A DNA stretch of 64,000 bases from [Clostridium] ultunense DSM 10521 (GTDB lineage: Bacteria > Bacillota > Clostridia > Tissierellales > Tepidimicrobiaceae): contig NZ_AZSU01000003.1 of assembly GCF_000511955.1 (NCBI RefSeq), positions 296,261 to 360,260 on the forward strand, given 5' to 3'. Below the pieces are notes generated by a model. It saw nothing but the letters and a program-made list of their open reading frames with translations. It searched no databases and was not told the origin of the DNA. Every line of letters begins with the position of its first letter. Positions within the stretch are counted from its first letter, which is position 1. Positions 42,768 to 51,253 of the stretch are shown here, piece after piece. A program made the translations under genes and the position numbers.

Positions 42768-43505
42768 ATGAAAAAGAAAAAAAGGTTTTTTCTAGTTTTA
42801 TTATTTATTTTTTTCATTGCCTTTATAATACTAAATAATACTCATGTTTCAATTGTAGCTATTGATAACAACTATGGAAAAATAGTTAACCATGGTTCCG
42901 TAGAGGAGCATGTTATAGCATTGACTTTTGACGACGGTCCCCACCCAAAATATACTAATGAAATTTTAGATTTGCTTAAGGAATATGATGTAAAAGCTAC
43001 CTTTTTTGTTTTAGGAAAACTTGCCGAGGCTTATCCAGATATAATAAAAAGGCAATGGAAAGAAGGTCATGAAATAGGGAATCATACCTATTCCCACATT
43101 GATACTAAAAAAGTTACTAAAGAAGTATTATTAGAAGAATATGAAAAAACCCAGAATATTATTTTTGAATTGACTAATAACAAACCAAAACTTTTTAGGC
43201 CTCCTTATGGTTCTTTTAATAATAATACTATAGATATTATGGAGACCAATAATTCGGTAATAGTTCTTTGGTCAGCTCATCAGGATTCAAAAGATTGGAA
43301 AAATCCAGAAGTAAAAAATATTGTTAATACTACTCTTTCAAATTTAAGAAATGGAGATATTATTCTCTTTCACGATTATGTCTATTTTGAAAATAGTAAT
43401 ACAATAGAGGCATTAAAAAAAATCATACCTGAATTAAAGAAAAGAGGTTATAGATTCGTTACGGTTTCAGAGTTAATGAATCTAGAATCTTCAACTTGGG
43501 AATAA
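42768..43505 (+). CDS. Polysaccharide deacetylase family protein (CE4)
   Basis: 245 residues from ATG 42768, with AAAGGG spaced 8 nt upstream. N-terminal membrane anchor or signal at about residues 6-25. The NodB domain has TFDDGPH (motif 1, about 51-57), HTYSHID (motif 2, with its two histidines), RPPYGSFN (motif 3) and a final FHDYVYFE in place of the common LLHD. It probably deacetylates peptidoglycan or another wall polysaccharide; spore-cortex PdaA-like roles are possible given the sporulation neighbours. Confidence 0.88.
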   Translation: MKKKKRFFLVLLFIFFIAFIILNNTHVSIVAIDNNYGKIVNHGSVEEHVIALTFDDGPHPKYTNEILDLLKEYDVKATFFVLGKLAEAYPDIIKRQWKEGHEIGNHTYSHIDTKKVTKEVLLEEYEKTQNIIFELTNNKPKLFRPPYGSFNNNTIDIMETNNSVIVLWSAHQDSKDWKNPEVKNIVNTTLSNLRNGDIILFHDYVYFENSNTIEALKKIIPELKKRGYRFVTVSELMNLESSTWE

Positions 43506-43511
43506 AATAGC

Positions 43512-43536
43512 AAATCCAGTGAATCACTGGATTTTA
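43512..43536. terminator. Shared bidirectional terminator, deacetylase and sigK 3' end
   Basis: AAATCCAGTGA and TCACTGGATTT form an 11-bp stem with a single unpaired base pair region at the tip, between two convergent genes. T-rich flanks on both sides allow function in either direction. Confidence 0.7.
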
Positions 43537-43893
43537 ATTATTTAAAGCTTTGTTTAACTTTTCTATAGCACGTTTTTCTATTCTAGAAACATAAGATCTT
43601 GAAATACCTAACATGGCAGCAATTTCTCTTTGGGTCTTACATCCTCCATCTATTAGCCCATATCTTAATTCTACAATTTTCTTTTCCCTATCCTTTAACA
43701 CTTTATTGATAGCCTGGTACAACTTCTTAGTTTGTAATTTTAAATGCACTTCATCTAATATATCCTCCGCGTCCGTTCCTAATATATCCAGTAAGGATAT
43801 TTCATTTCCTTCTTTATCTATTCCAATAGGCTCTTGTAATGATACTTCTCCTTTCGATTTTTTATTAGCTCTTATTGTCATTAAGATTTCATT
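43534..43893 (-). CDS. sigK: RNA polymerase sigma-K factor, 3' part (split by skin-like element)
   Basis: The frame runs from the recombination point to the stop and encodes the C-terminal 119 residues: NEILMTIRANKKSKGEVSL and onwards, region 2.4 end, region 3 and region 4 with the recognition helix TQREIAAMLGISRSYVSRIEKRA (written here only in part as AMLGISRSYVSRIEKRA). It has no own start; the in-frame ATG at 43881 lies inside the conserved sequence. The matching 5' part is at 46551-46893 on the same strand. Joining at the shared AATG gives an uninterrupted 232-residue SigK with the canonical RCIENEILM sequence. Confidence 0.93.
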   Translation of the reverse strand, partial: NEILMTIRANKKSKGEVSLQEPIGIDKEGNEISLLDILGTDAEDILDEVHLKLQTKKLYQAINKVLKDREKKIVELRYGLIDGGCKTQREIAAMLGISRSYVSRIEKRAIEKLNKALNN

Positions 43894-43910
43894 AGCAATT
43901 ATATCTTAAT
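43880..43910. other. Attachment-site region at the sigK 3' side of the element
   Basis: A perfect 8-bp inverted repeat, ATTAAGAT (43880-43887) and ATCTTAAT (43903-43910), flanks a 15-bp spacer that contains the likely crossover sequence. Candidate cores shared with the other end are AATG (43890-43893) and TGCTA (43893-43897, as read on the minus strand). Symmetric arms around a short core are typical of serine recombinase sites. Confidence 0.55.
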
Positions 43911-44089
43911 GGTAACATTATTTAATAGAGATATTAGCCCTCCTAATAAAAATTGTTCAAAACATTAGCATTTTATTATCTTTGTCATAATATATACTAA
44001 AGCTATTAAGGAAACCCCTACATTTAAATTATTATCACCCTCTTTTATTGTATTTTGCCTACTCAAATAAGGTTTAGGAGGTGCATACT

Positions 44090-44203
44090 GTGAGTGACTT
44101 ATTAGGTAGAAGAAGTTGCGATAATGATAGTTCTTTACTATTCTTTTTCCTATTATTGGTTGTTCTATTCTGTAACTGTGATATGTTCGGTAGAAGATGT
44201 TAA
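44090..44203 (+). CDS. 37-residue hydrophobic cysteine-containing protein
   Basis: A GTG start at 44090 with AGGAGG 9 nt upstream gives 37 residues: a polar N-terminus with RRSC, a membrane helix of leucine, phenylalanine and valine at about residues 15-26, then CNCDMFGRRC. The reading frame is followed by a strong terminator, which supports a real gene. Short proteins with a hydrophobic core and cysteines occur as sporulation-related membrane peptides, but I do not recognise a family. It is inside the sigK element, so it is lost from the mother cell when the element is excised. Confidence 0.6.
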   Translation: MSDLLGRRSCDNDSSLLFFFLLLVVLFCNCDMFGRRC

Positions 44204-44213
44204 CTTTCCTACT

Positions 44214-44238
44214 AATCGGGGCTTGTCCCCGATTTTTT
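44214..44238 (+). terminator. Terminator after the 37-residue protein gene
   Basis: AATCGGGG and CCCCGATT with a 5-nt loop and six T residues on the plus strand, ending 11 nt after the stop codon. The stem is unusually G+C-rich for this region. Confidence 0.85.
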
Positions 44239-44478
44239 ATGTTTTTCCGCCATATATTGATCTGCTTTTTTATTTCATGCTTGCTCACTAACATTTTTAA
44301 TTTCGTCTCCCTTGCTTTAGCTTCCACCTTCCTTATTTCAGTCAAAGTCTTATTTAAATCCTTTACTAATAATTCAGAGCCTTCAAGTATTTTTTGCTAT
44401 ATCTATGACTCCCGCTATTTCTATTTCATAGCATGTCAAATCTCTAGTTATTATTTCAAGTTCTTCCTTACTAAACAT
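44239..44478 (-). pseudogene. Frameshifted small helical protein gene in the element
   Basis: An ATG at 44478 with GAAGGAG 8 nt upstream opens MFSKEELEIITRDLTCYE and ends after 31 codons at a run of six A residues. Removing one A joins it to a second frame, KILEGSELLVKDLNKTLTEI, that continues as a charged coiled-coil-like sequence for about 50 residues. The second frame then runs into the terminator and the antisense of the 37-residue gene. This suggests a homopolymer frameshift, by sequencing error, true mutation or slippage. No function recognised. Confidence 0.5.
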
Positions 44479-44494
44479 CTATTTTACTCCTTCT

Positions 44495-44674
44495 CTAATA
44501 AAATTCTTTTTCTACCTTTCTTATTATAGCTTCTAAAATTTCTACCTTGTCTTTACAACTGCAGGGGAGATTATTAATTTGATTTATAATAAATTCTGAG
44601 TGCATTTCTGTTATAATTTCTTCCAACTTTTTGTAATCTTCTTTTGTCTTAGGTAAATGAACTATAATATTCAA
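44495..44674 (-). CDS. 59-residue hypothetical protein in the element
   Basis: A TTG at 44674 with GGAGG 7 nt upstream starts MNIIVHLPKTKEDYKKLEEI. The protein is helical and charged with a CSC pair at about residues 38-40. An ATG six codons earlier lies inside the ribosome binding site and is less likely. The gene precedes the frameshifted gene by 16 bp on the same strand, so the two may form a unit. Family not recognised; the LPKTKEDYKKL opening resembles short phage-type helper proteins. Confidence 0.55.
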   Translation of the reverse strand: MNIIVHLPKTKEDYKKLEEIITEMHSEFIINQINNLPCSCKDKVEILEAIIRKVEKEFY

Positions 44675-44886
44675 TACCTCCCCTCCTTTCATATTTATTT
44701 ATATTAACTCTTAGCTTTGTCCTATTACTAAGCTATTGAATTTTTCTTCATCTTATCTTTATGTTGGATCATCCTGATATAAGTTAGAATTAATAATATT
44801 TATTTTAGATTAAATATTTTGTTTTACATAAATAGTCAAAACTGCTTATATTATAATAATAATCATATTTATCTTGGGGGGATTAA

Positions 44887-46515
44887 ATGAAAATAGCTAT
44901 TTACTCTCGTAAATCCAAATTCACCGGTAAAGGTGATTCTATAGAAAATCAAATACAACTGTGTAGGGAATATGCTTATAAATGTTTTAATTCTACAAAT
45001 GATAATATAATGATCTATGAGGATGAGGGGTTTACAGGTGGTAGTTCAGATAGGCCACAGTTTAAGCTTATGCTTAAGGATGCTAAGAGTAAGAAATTCC
45101 AGGTACTAATATGCTATAGATTAGATAGGATTAGTAGGAATATTGCAGACTTCTCTACACTCATAGAAGTTCTCCAGGAAAATGGTATATCCTTCATATC
45201 CATTAAAGAGCAATTTGATACTTCTACCCCTATAGGGCGGGCTATGATGTATATAGCAAGCGTATTTGCCCAGTTAGAAAGAGAGACTATTGCTGAAAGA
45301 ATTAGAGACAATATGTTGCAATTAGCCAAAACAGGCAGATGGCTTGGAGGAGTTACCCCTACTGGTTTTGATTCTAAAGAACTGATCTTTCTAGACCCTT
45401 CTGGCAAAGAAAGAAAGATTTACAAGCTTGCTCCTTTAGGTGAGGAGATAGAAATCGTTAAACTTATATATAAGAAATTCTTAGAATTAGATTCTTTAAC
45501 TCAATTAGAAAGGTTTTGTATACAGAATGGTATCAAGACTAAAAATGGATTAGATTATTCCAGATTTGCATTAAGAAATATTTTAACTAATCCTGTATAC
45601 GCTGTAGCCGATAAAGATTCTTATAATTACTTTATTAATAATAATTACCAAGTATATGCAGACCTAAACGAATTCTCAGACAATAGAGGCATAATGGCAT
45701 ATAATAAAACTATCCAAAATAAAAATATGACAAATAAACTTAGAGATACCTCTGAGTGGATTATAGCAGTAGGAAAACATCCTGGTATAATAAGTGGCAA
45801 GGACTGGGTAAAGGTGCAAAATATGATTGAAAAGAATAGAACTAAAACTTTTAGAAGAACAAAAAATACAAAATCACTTCTATCTGGTATATTAAGATGT
45901 GGAAATTGTGGGAGCTTCATGAGACCAAAGATGGGCCGGGTTAACAAAGAAGGAATTAGAGTATTTTATTATTTGTGTGAGCTAAAGGAAAAAAGTAAAA
46001 GAGAAAAATGTAATATAAAAAATATCAAGGGCAATGATTTAGACAATCTGGTTATAAGTGAAATTAAAAAACTGCCTTATCAAGGTATTTTCCTATCTGA
46101 GGAAATGAAAAAGAATAAGAATAAAATAATTAATACTAAAAACAATTTCCCTTCTGAAATAGATATGTTAGAAGCTAGTATAGAATACAATAATGAGGCT
46201 ATAGCCAATTTAGTAAATTCTCTATCCCAAGGACAAAATTCTAATGCTACTAAATATATAATAGAGCAAATAAACGAGCTAGATAAAAAGAATAAAAATA
46301 TAAAAAAAAGGTTAGTTTGTTTAGAAAAAGAATCCAAGTCTAGTAAACTAAAGGCAAATAGCAAAGAAATTGCTGATGATATAAATATAAATTTTTGCTA
46401 TATGGTGGATACTATGAATCCAGTAAGAAAGAGATACTTAATTAGAGCTGTTATAGATAAAATTATATGGGATGGAGATAATATAAAGATCCTAACATTT
46501 GGTACTGATTCTTAA
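44887..46515 (+). CDS. spoIVCA: Large serine recombinase (SpoIVCA-like) of the sigK element
   Basis: A 542-residue large serine recombinase. Catalytic domain (about 1-150) has IYSRKS with the nucleophilic serine at about 8, QLCREYA, LICYRLDRISRNIADFSTL and FAQLERETIAERIRDNM. The recombinase domain (about 155-290) is followed by a zinc ribbon (CGNCGSFM near 337-344 and a further C-x-C pair) and a coiled coil (about 410-490). Start ATG follows GGGGGG. Its neighbour on both sides is sigK DNA, so its job is almost certainly excision of the element, as SpoIVCA does in Bacillus. A directionality factor may be needed; the small genes are candidates. Confidence 0.93.
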   Translation: MKIAIYSRKSKFTGKGDSIENQIQLCREYAYKCFNSTNDNIMIYEDEGFTGGSSDRPQFKLMLKDAKSKKFQVLICYRLDRISRNIADFSTLIEVLQENGISFISIKEQFDTSTPIGRAMMYIASVFAQLERETIAERIRDNMLQLAKTGRWLGGVTPTGFDSKELIFLDPSGKERKIYKLAPLGEEIEIVKLIYKKFLELDSLTQLERFCIQNGIKTKNGLDYSRFALRNILTNPVYAVADKDSYNYFINNNYQVYADLNEFSDNRGIMAYNKTIQNKNMTNKLRDTSEWIIAVGKHPGIISGKDWVKVQNMIEKNRTKTFRRTKNTKSLLSGILRCGNCGSFMRPKMGRVNKEGIRVFYYLCELKEKSKREKCNIKNIKGNDLDNLVISEIKKLPYQGIFLSEEMKKNKNKIINTKNNFPSEIDMLEASIEYNNEAIANLVNSLSQGQNSNATKYIIEQINELDKKNKNIKKRLVCLEKESKSSKLKANSKEIADDININFCYMVDTMNPVRKRYLIRAVIDKIIWDGDNIKILTFGTDS

Positions 46516-46547
46516 TAAGATAATAATATGTTTCCACAATGTGACTA

Positions 46548-46554
46548 TAGCATT
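46548..46554. other. Attachment-site core at the sigK 5' side of the element
   Basis: On the minus strand the sequence GAAAATGCTATAG shares AATG (46551-46554) and TGCTA (46548-46552) with the other junction. AATG equals the first four bases of the 5-bp AATGA core reported for the Bacillus subtilis skin element. Joining at AATG restores IENEILM; joining at TGCTA would insert two residues (IENANEILM), so AATG is favoured. Confidence 0.6.
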
Positions 46555-46893
46555 TTCTATACATCTTGCTGCATAAGTGGCTAGCCTAGTGCCTTTATTA
46601 GTATCAAATGTAGAAATAGCTTTAATTAGGCCAATTGTCCCTATAGAAATTAGGTCATCGATATCCTTTCCAGTATTATTATATTTTTTTACTATATGGG
46701 CTACCAATCTTAAGTTTCTTTCAATAAGAATATTTCGTGCTTTCTCATCTCCTGAAGCATATTGATTTAGATAATATGCTTCTTCCTCTTTACTAAGAGG
46801 TTTTGGAAATGAATTAGTACTAGACACATACCCAGAAAATATTAAAAAGGGTTTTATAACCCCTCCTAAGGAAAAAAATAATTGAGCAATCAT
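46551..46893 (-). CDS. sigK: RNA polymerase sigma-K factor, 5' part with pro-sequence
   Basis: 114 residues up to the recombination point. The N-terminus MIAQLFFSLGGVIKPFLIFSGYV resembles the 20-residue Bacillus pro-sequence that is removed by SpoIVFB; a tyrosine follows at position 22. Region 2 has ARNILIERNLRLVAHIVKKY, DLISIGTIGLIKAI and TRLATYAARCIEN. The frame past the junction ends after 20 unrelated residues at 46492. GGAGGTGCC upstream of the ATG is the ribosome binding site. A CATATACT in the upstream 60 bp could be a sigma-E -10 but a -35 is poor. Confidence 0.93.
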
Positions 46894-46955
46894 AAAGGCA
46901 CCTCCACTCTCCCCATACTAAAGTATATGTTTAGGGGATGGTACTGGTGCTAGTC

Positions 46956-48614
46956 CTACCTATTTATCTTATATATTTCTTTTATTATATTTTCAAAAAT
47001 GGGAGCAGCCGTTTTAGAACCTGAATTGCCTTCTTCAACAATAACTGTTATTACATATTCTGGCTCTTTCTTAGGATAAAATCCTGAAAACCAGCCATGT
47101 ATAGTTTCTTTTTTATTTAAAACAGCCTGAGCAGAACCAGTTTTCCCGCCAGAACCTCCCAAACTATCTAATTCAATATTTCTAGCTGTTCCACCTTCTA
47201 CTACATCTATCAGGTATTCCCTTAATATTTGACAATTTCTTTCAGAAAGTATCCGTTCAGGAGCTACCCTATGAAATTTTTTTATCATATATCCATCCTC
47301 ATTTGTTATTCCATCTACTATAGTCATGCCTGTTTTTATACCTTTATTAGCTACTACCAACATCATATTAGTTATTTGAATTGGAGTAGTTTCAATACTG
47401 CCTTGCCCTATAGATATATTCCCTATGGCTGGCCCCTGTAATTCTCTTCCAGTAGGCAGATTCCCTTCAATTTCCTCAATTAAACCAATATTTGTTTTAT
47501 CCCCTAATCCCAATCTTTTTGCCATACTGATGATTTTTGTACTACCTAATTGCCGTCCTAATTGAATAAAAGCAGAATTACAGGATTTAGAAAAAGCTTC
47601 TTTTAAACCTATATGCCCGTGTCCTTCAACATTATTGCATTTAATTGTTACATTGCCTATTTCCTCATAACCTTTGCAGTAAAAATTACTGTCTAAATAA
47701 TCAAAGTTTTCTTCCAAGGCAGTTAATAGCACAACCAATTTGAATAAAGACCCTGGTGGATAAGCCACTTGTATTGCTTTATTATATAATACCATATCCC
47801 TCCTATTTAGATATTCATCTATATCTTCTTGTTGAAAATTAGGCCTACTAGCCAAGGCCCTAATCTCTCCAGTTTTAACATCTGCCACAATTACAGCACC
47901 ATTAACTTTCCTTTCATCTAATATCTCTTCAACAATTTTTTGAATATGATAATCTACAGTTAATTTGACTCCCTTAGGTTCCATTGCGCTATTTTTTTTG
48001 CTAACAGTATAGTTACTACTAAGAAATATATTTTTCTTTTCATCTAATTCTATGAATAAGGACCTTCCCATTCCTCCATTTTTTAGGATATCATCATAAA
48101 CCTTTTCAATACCCGATTGGCCTATATTCTCTGATTTATTAATATATCCAATTACATGGGAAAGGAGATTTTCTCTACTATATCTCAATATCCTTTCACT
48201 TATTAATATTTCTTTATTATAATTGGAATCAATAATAGTACCTATTAAGGGTATCTCAATAATCTTTTCATTACCTTTTAATTTTTCTTCTAATTCCTCA
48301 GTTTCTAAATTACTATTCTTAAATATGAAGCTTTTTATAGCTTGATTATTTTTAATATTATCCTTTAATACGAAAAGGGTAGTAATCCTTTCTCTATTAG
48401 TCAGCGGAATCAAATTTTTGTCATATATCATACCTCTATCGGGGCAGAGATTTACCTCTTTTCCTCTTTGCTTTAAGGCTTGGGTTTTTAACGAATCATG
48501 ATTTACTATTTGAAGCCAATATAACCTTCCAATTAACAGTGTAAACATAAAGGTGCAGCTTAAAAGATATTTTAATATCCTACTATGGATAATATTTTTT
48601 TTAAATCTTCTCAT
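46956..48614 (-). CDS. Penicillin-binding protein, class B transpeptidase (PBP2/SpoVD-like)
   Basis: About 552 residues from ATG 48614, selected because GGGGG precedes it; an in-frame TTG is six codons upstream. One N-terminal membrane helix (about 14-32), a PBP dimer domain (about 50-190) and the transpeptidase domain. Active-site motifs: S-x2-K in PPGSLFKLV (about 285-293), S-x-N in SKSCNSAF, and KTGSAQ near the C-terminus. It lacks a C-terminal PASTA domain, as in PbpA-like or MrdA-like enzymes. Adjacent to sigK, it may be a sporulation PBP, but a vegetative role is equally possible. Confidence 0.92.
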   Translation of the reverse strand: MRRFKKNIIHSRILKYLLSCTFMFTLLIGRLYWLQIVNHDSLKTQALKQRGKEVNLCPDRGMIYDKNLIPLTNRERITTLFVLKDNIKNNQAIKSFIFKNSNLETEELEEKLKGNEKIIEIPLIGTIIDSNYNKEILISERILRYSRENLLSHVIGYINKSENIGQSGIEKVYDDILKNGGMGRSLFIELDEKKNIFLSSNYTVSKKNSAMEPKGVKLTVDYHIQKIVEEILDERKVNGAVIVADVKTGEIRALASRPNFQQEDIDEYLNRRDMVLYNKAIQVAYPPGSLFKLVVLLTALEENFDYLDSNFYCKGYEEIGNVTIKCNNVEGHGHIGLKEAFSKSCNSAFIQLGRQLGSTKIISMAKRLGLGDKTNIGLIEEIEGNLPTGRELQGPAIGNISIGQGSIETTPIQITNMMLVVANKGIKTGMTIVDGITNEDGYMIKKFHRVAPERILSERNCQILREYLIDVVEGGTARNIELDSLGGSGGKTGSAQAVLNKKETIHGWFSGFYPKKEPEYVITVIVEEGNSGSKTAAPIFENIIKEIYKINR

Positions 48615-48674
48615 AAAAATCCCCCAATCCAATGATAATTATAGTATTACCAATTGGCTGGGGTTATATAATTT

Positions 48675-49295
48675 TTATCTATTTAATATGGAATTAATCT
48701 TTGTAACTATTATATCTATTGCTACTTTATTATAGCCTCCTTCAGGAATTATGATATCCGCATATTTTTTAGTTGGCTCTACAAATTGAAGATGGGCGGG
48801 CCTCACTGTAGACATATATTGATTTATAACTGAGTCTAAAGTCCTCCCTCTTTCCTTTATATCCCTTAATATCCGCCTAATAACCCTTACATCTGAATCC
48901 GTATCAACGAATATTTTTATATCACAAAGTTCTCGAATTTCATCATCGTTTAGAATCAATATCCCTTCCAGGATTATTATTTCTTTAGGATAGATAGTTA
49001 TTGTTTCTTCCTTTCTAGTATGCCATTCAAAATCATATATGGGTTTTTCAATTGGCTTATTGTTTAATAAACCCTTTAAATGTTTTAATAAAAGATCATT
49101 ATCGAAAGCAAAAGGATGATCATAATTGGTTTTAACCCTTTCTTCAAAGGATAAATGGCTTTGATCTTTATAATATGAATCCTGTTCTATAATAACTACA
49201 TTCTGTCTATGGATAGATTTCAGTATCTCCTTAGAAACTGTACTCTTGCCAGAACCAGTTCCACCAGCAATTCCTATAAGTAATCCTTTATCCAT
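48675..49295 (-). CDS. udk: Uridine kinase
   Basis: A 206-residue P-loop kinase phosphorylating uridine and cytidine in pyrimidine salvage. Walker [10 protein letters not shown] at about 11-19, EQDSYYKD near 37-44, YDHPFAFD near 59-66 and an [12 protein letters not shown] motif near 133-144, all characteristic. It overlaps the end of the upstream U32 gene by 8 nt. The run mltG-trmR-U32-udk is a common Firmicutes order. Confidence 0.95.
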   Translation of the reverse strand: MDKGLLIGIAGGTGSGKSTVSKEILKSIHRQNVVIIEQDSYYKDQSHLSFEERVKTNYDHPFAFDNDLLLKHLKGLLNNKPIEKPIYDFEWHTRKEETITIYPKEIIILEGILILNDDEIRELCDIKIFVDTDSDVRVIRRILRDIKERGRTLDSVINQYMSTVRPAHLQFVEPTKKYADIIIPEGGYNKVAIDIIVTKINSILNR

Positions 49296-50538
49296 CAGTT
49301 CTGTCCTCCCTACTCTTTCTAATAATATACCAAGGCTCTACTGGTTCCTCTATCTTCATCCTAATTATTTGTTGAGGGTGAGGAGCAACGTCTATTTCTT
49401 GTCCTTCTTCATCCCACATCTTTTCAATAGTTTGAGTAAAATGTTCTATTCTTGGTCCAAAGATTTCAACTTCATCTCCAACAAATATTCTATTTCTTTG
49501 TTCTATAGTAGCCATTTTTGATTTCTTATCATAATCTAATATGAGACCTACATAATCGTATCCACGGATATAGGAGCTAGAAGTATAAACTTGGTCTTCT
49601 TCAGCAGGTTTCCCAAAATAAAATCCAGTTGTAAAATCCCTATGGCTAGCCTTCTTAATTTCATCAATCCAATCTTTATTGAAGGTATAATTTTCTGGGG
49701 CTTTAAAAAATTCATCTATAGCCATCCTATAAGAACGTATAACTGTGGCAACATAGTAGGAACTCTTTACCCTTCCCTCTATTTTAAAACTTTTAATTCC
49801 TGCACGAATTAAACTAGGTATATGTTCAATCATACATAAATCTTTGGAATTAAAAATAAAAGTACCCTTTTCATCTTCAAATACTGGGAAAAATTCCCCT
49901 GGTCTTTTTTCTTCTACCAAATTATATTTCCATCTACAGGGATGGGCACAGTCTCCCCTATTTGCATCTCTACCTGCCATATAATTACTTAATAAACATC
50001 TTCCAGAGTAGGAAATACACATAGCACCATGGACAAAAGTTTCTATCTCTAAATCTTCCGGAATTTTTTCAATAATTTCTTCAATTTCCCCCAGGGACAG
50101 TTCCCTTGCCAATACTACTCTCCTAATACCTAGATCATACCAAAACATTATTGTTTCATAATTGGTAACACTAGCTTGAGTACTCAAATGGATAGGCAAA
50201 TCAGGAATAGTCCTTCTTATGACAGAAAAGATTCCAGGATCGGATACAATAACTCCATCTACCTTTGATTCATATAGTTCCATTACATAGTCTTCAAGAC
50301 CTATTAAATCCTCGTTATGGGGTACAATATTCATTGTTACATATACTTTTTTTCTTCTACTATGGGCAAACTCTACTCCTTCTTTTATTTCATCTATACC
50401 GAAGTTTTTTGAAGCTTTTCTTAATCCAAATTGTTCCCCACCTAAATATACTGCATCAGCACCATAGATTATAGCCATCTTTAATTTTTCTAAATCTCCT
50501 GCTGGCGCTAATAATTCTGGTTTTTCCAAATCCTTCAC
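49288..50538 (-). CDS. Peptidase U32 family protein (TrhP-like tRNA hydroxylation protein)
   Basis: A 416-residue U32 family protein. [15 protein letters not shown] is the N-terminal signature; [22 protein letters not shown] and CAHPCRW carry the cysteines that in this family coordinate an iron-sulfur cluster. TrhP members hydroxylate U34 of tRNA, using prephenate-linked chemistry in Escherichia coli. Firmicutes have two adjacent copies (TrhP1/TrhP2); only one is present here. It is next to the methyltransferase that acts on the same nucleoside in Bacillus, which supports a tRNA modification role. Confidence 0.88.
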   Translation of the reverse strand: MKDLEKPELLAPAGDLEKLKMAIIYGADAVYLGGEQFGLRKASKNFGIDEIKEGVEFAHSRRKKVYVTMNIVPHNEDLIGLEDYVMELYESKVDGVIVSDPGIFSVIRRTIPDLPIHLSTQASVTNYETIMFWYDLGIRRVVLARELSLGEIEEIIEKIPEDLEIETFVHGAMCISYSGRCLLSNYMAGRDANRGDCAHPCRWKYNLVEEKRPGEFFPVFEDEKGTFIFNSKDLCMIEHIPSLIRAGIKSFKIEGRVKSSYYVATVIRSYRMAIDEFFKAPENYTFNKDWIDEIKKASHRDFTTGFYFGKPAEEDQVYTSSSYIRGYDYVGLILDYDKKSKMATIEQRNRIFVGDEVEIFGPRIEHFTQTIEKMWDEEGQEIDVAPHPQQIIRMKIEEPVEPWYIIRKSREDRTDG

Positions 50539-51182
50539 TCCTCTCTATAAGTTAAAGCCACTCCATCTCCTATTGGAATTACGCATGATTCATAGCCATC
50601 TAAATGGTTTATATATTTTAAATACTCCCTTAATCTTTTAACTATAGTTTTTTTCCGTCTAATTACTAGTTTATCAGTAGCAACCATGCCTTTAAACAAC
50701 ACATTGTCAGACATTATTATTCCTCTATCTTCTAATAAGTCTACACAGCTATTAAAAAAATCTAAATACTGTCCTTTTGCAGCATCTAAAAATATAAAAT
50801 CGTATTTATCTCCTAAGGTTGGAAGTACTACCTCTGCCTCCCCATGAAGTATCTTTATTTTATCTCTATACTTTGCATTATCAATATTCTCCCTTGCCAT
50901 TTCCACCATATCTAACCTTCTTTCAATAGTAGTAATTTTACAACTATCTTCTGTAGAGGTGGCCATAATAAGAGCTGAATACCCTATGGCAGTCCCTATC
51001 TCCAATATGTTTTTTGGCTTAGATATTTTCAACAATACTTTTAATAACTGAGCTACTTCCCTCTCAATAATTGGAATATTATTGATTCTAGCATAATCCT
51101 CTATATTCTTTAAATATCCTTTATGCTCTGGTATAATACCCCTAATATATTCTTCAACATATTCTTCATTAATATGGTTCAA
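50535..51182 (-). CDS. trmR: SAM-dependent O-methyltransferase (TrmR-like)
   Basis: About 215 residues from a TTG at 51182, chosen because AGGAGG lies 10 nt upstream; earlier in-frame GTG at 51227 overlaps a hairpin. SAM motif LEIGTAIGYSALIMA near 60-75 and DFIFLDAAKGQY near 130-141 are typical of the O-methyltransferase-3 family. TrmR (YrrM) in Bacillus methylates 5-hydroxyuridine at tRNA position 34, and the neighbouring U32 protein makes that nucleoside. It overlaps the U32 gene by 4 nt. Confidence 0.88.
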   Translation of the reverse strand: MNHINEEYVEEYIRGIIPEHKGYLKNIEDYARINNIPIIEREVAQLLKVLLKISKPKNILEIGTAIGYSALIMATSTEDSCKITTIERRLDMVEMARENIDNAKYRDKIKILHGEAEVVLPTLGDKYDFIFLDAAKGQYLDFFNSCVDLLEDRGIIMSDNVLFKGMVATDKLVIRRKKTIVKRLREYLKYINHLDGYESCVIPIGDGVALTYREE

Positions 51183-51209
51183 TCTGAATTTACCTCCTTG
51201 GCATAAATT

Positions 51210-51232
51210 AATACGTGGTATAACCACGTATT
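51210..51232 (-). other. Hairpin between mltG and trmR-like gene
   Basis: AATACGTGGT and ACCACGTATT form a 10-bp perfect stem with a 3-nt loop, followed by A+T-rich sequence without a T-run, then the ribosome binding site of the next gene. It could be an mRNA processing or weak terminator element. Confidence 0.5.
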
Positions 51233-51253
51233 ATTTTATTTAAAATTCAAATC

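Larger units (their letters stand above)
43890..46554. mobile_element. Mini-skin element interrupting sigK (about 2.66 kb)
   Basis: The element splits sigK between the codons for RCIEN and EILM. It carries one large serine recombinase (44887-46515), a 37-residue hydrophobic gene, a 59-residue gene and a frameshifted gene. With core AATG the unit is 2661 bp, far smaller than the 48-kb Bacillus skin or the 15-kb Clostridioides skin, and no phage structural genes are seen. The recombinase reads opposite to sigK. Excision would restore sigK in frame, so this is a regulated DNA rearrangement of the mother cell and probably the minimal known layout. Confidence 0.9.

Noticed and set aside
43965..44345. 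A 126-residue minus-strand ORF in the sigK element
   Set aside because: Only its first third looks like protein; the rest is antisense to a terminator and to the well-supported 37-residue gene. It is treated as part of a frameshifted gene.
44864..44872. CATATTTAT as a sigma-E -10 for the sigK-element recombinase
   Set aside because: It matches the spoIIIA -10, but no -35 occurs at the right distance and the predicted start would fall inside the ribosome binding site.
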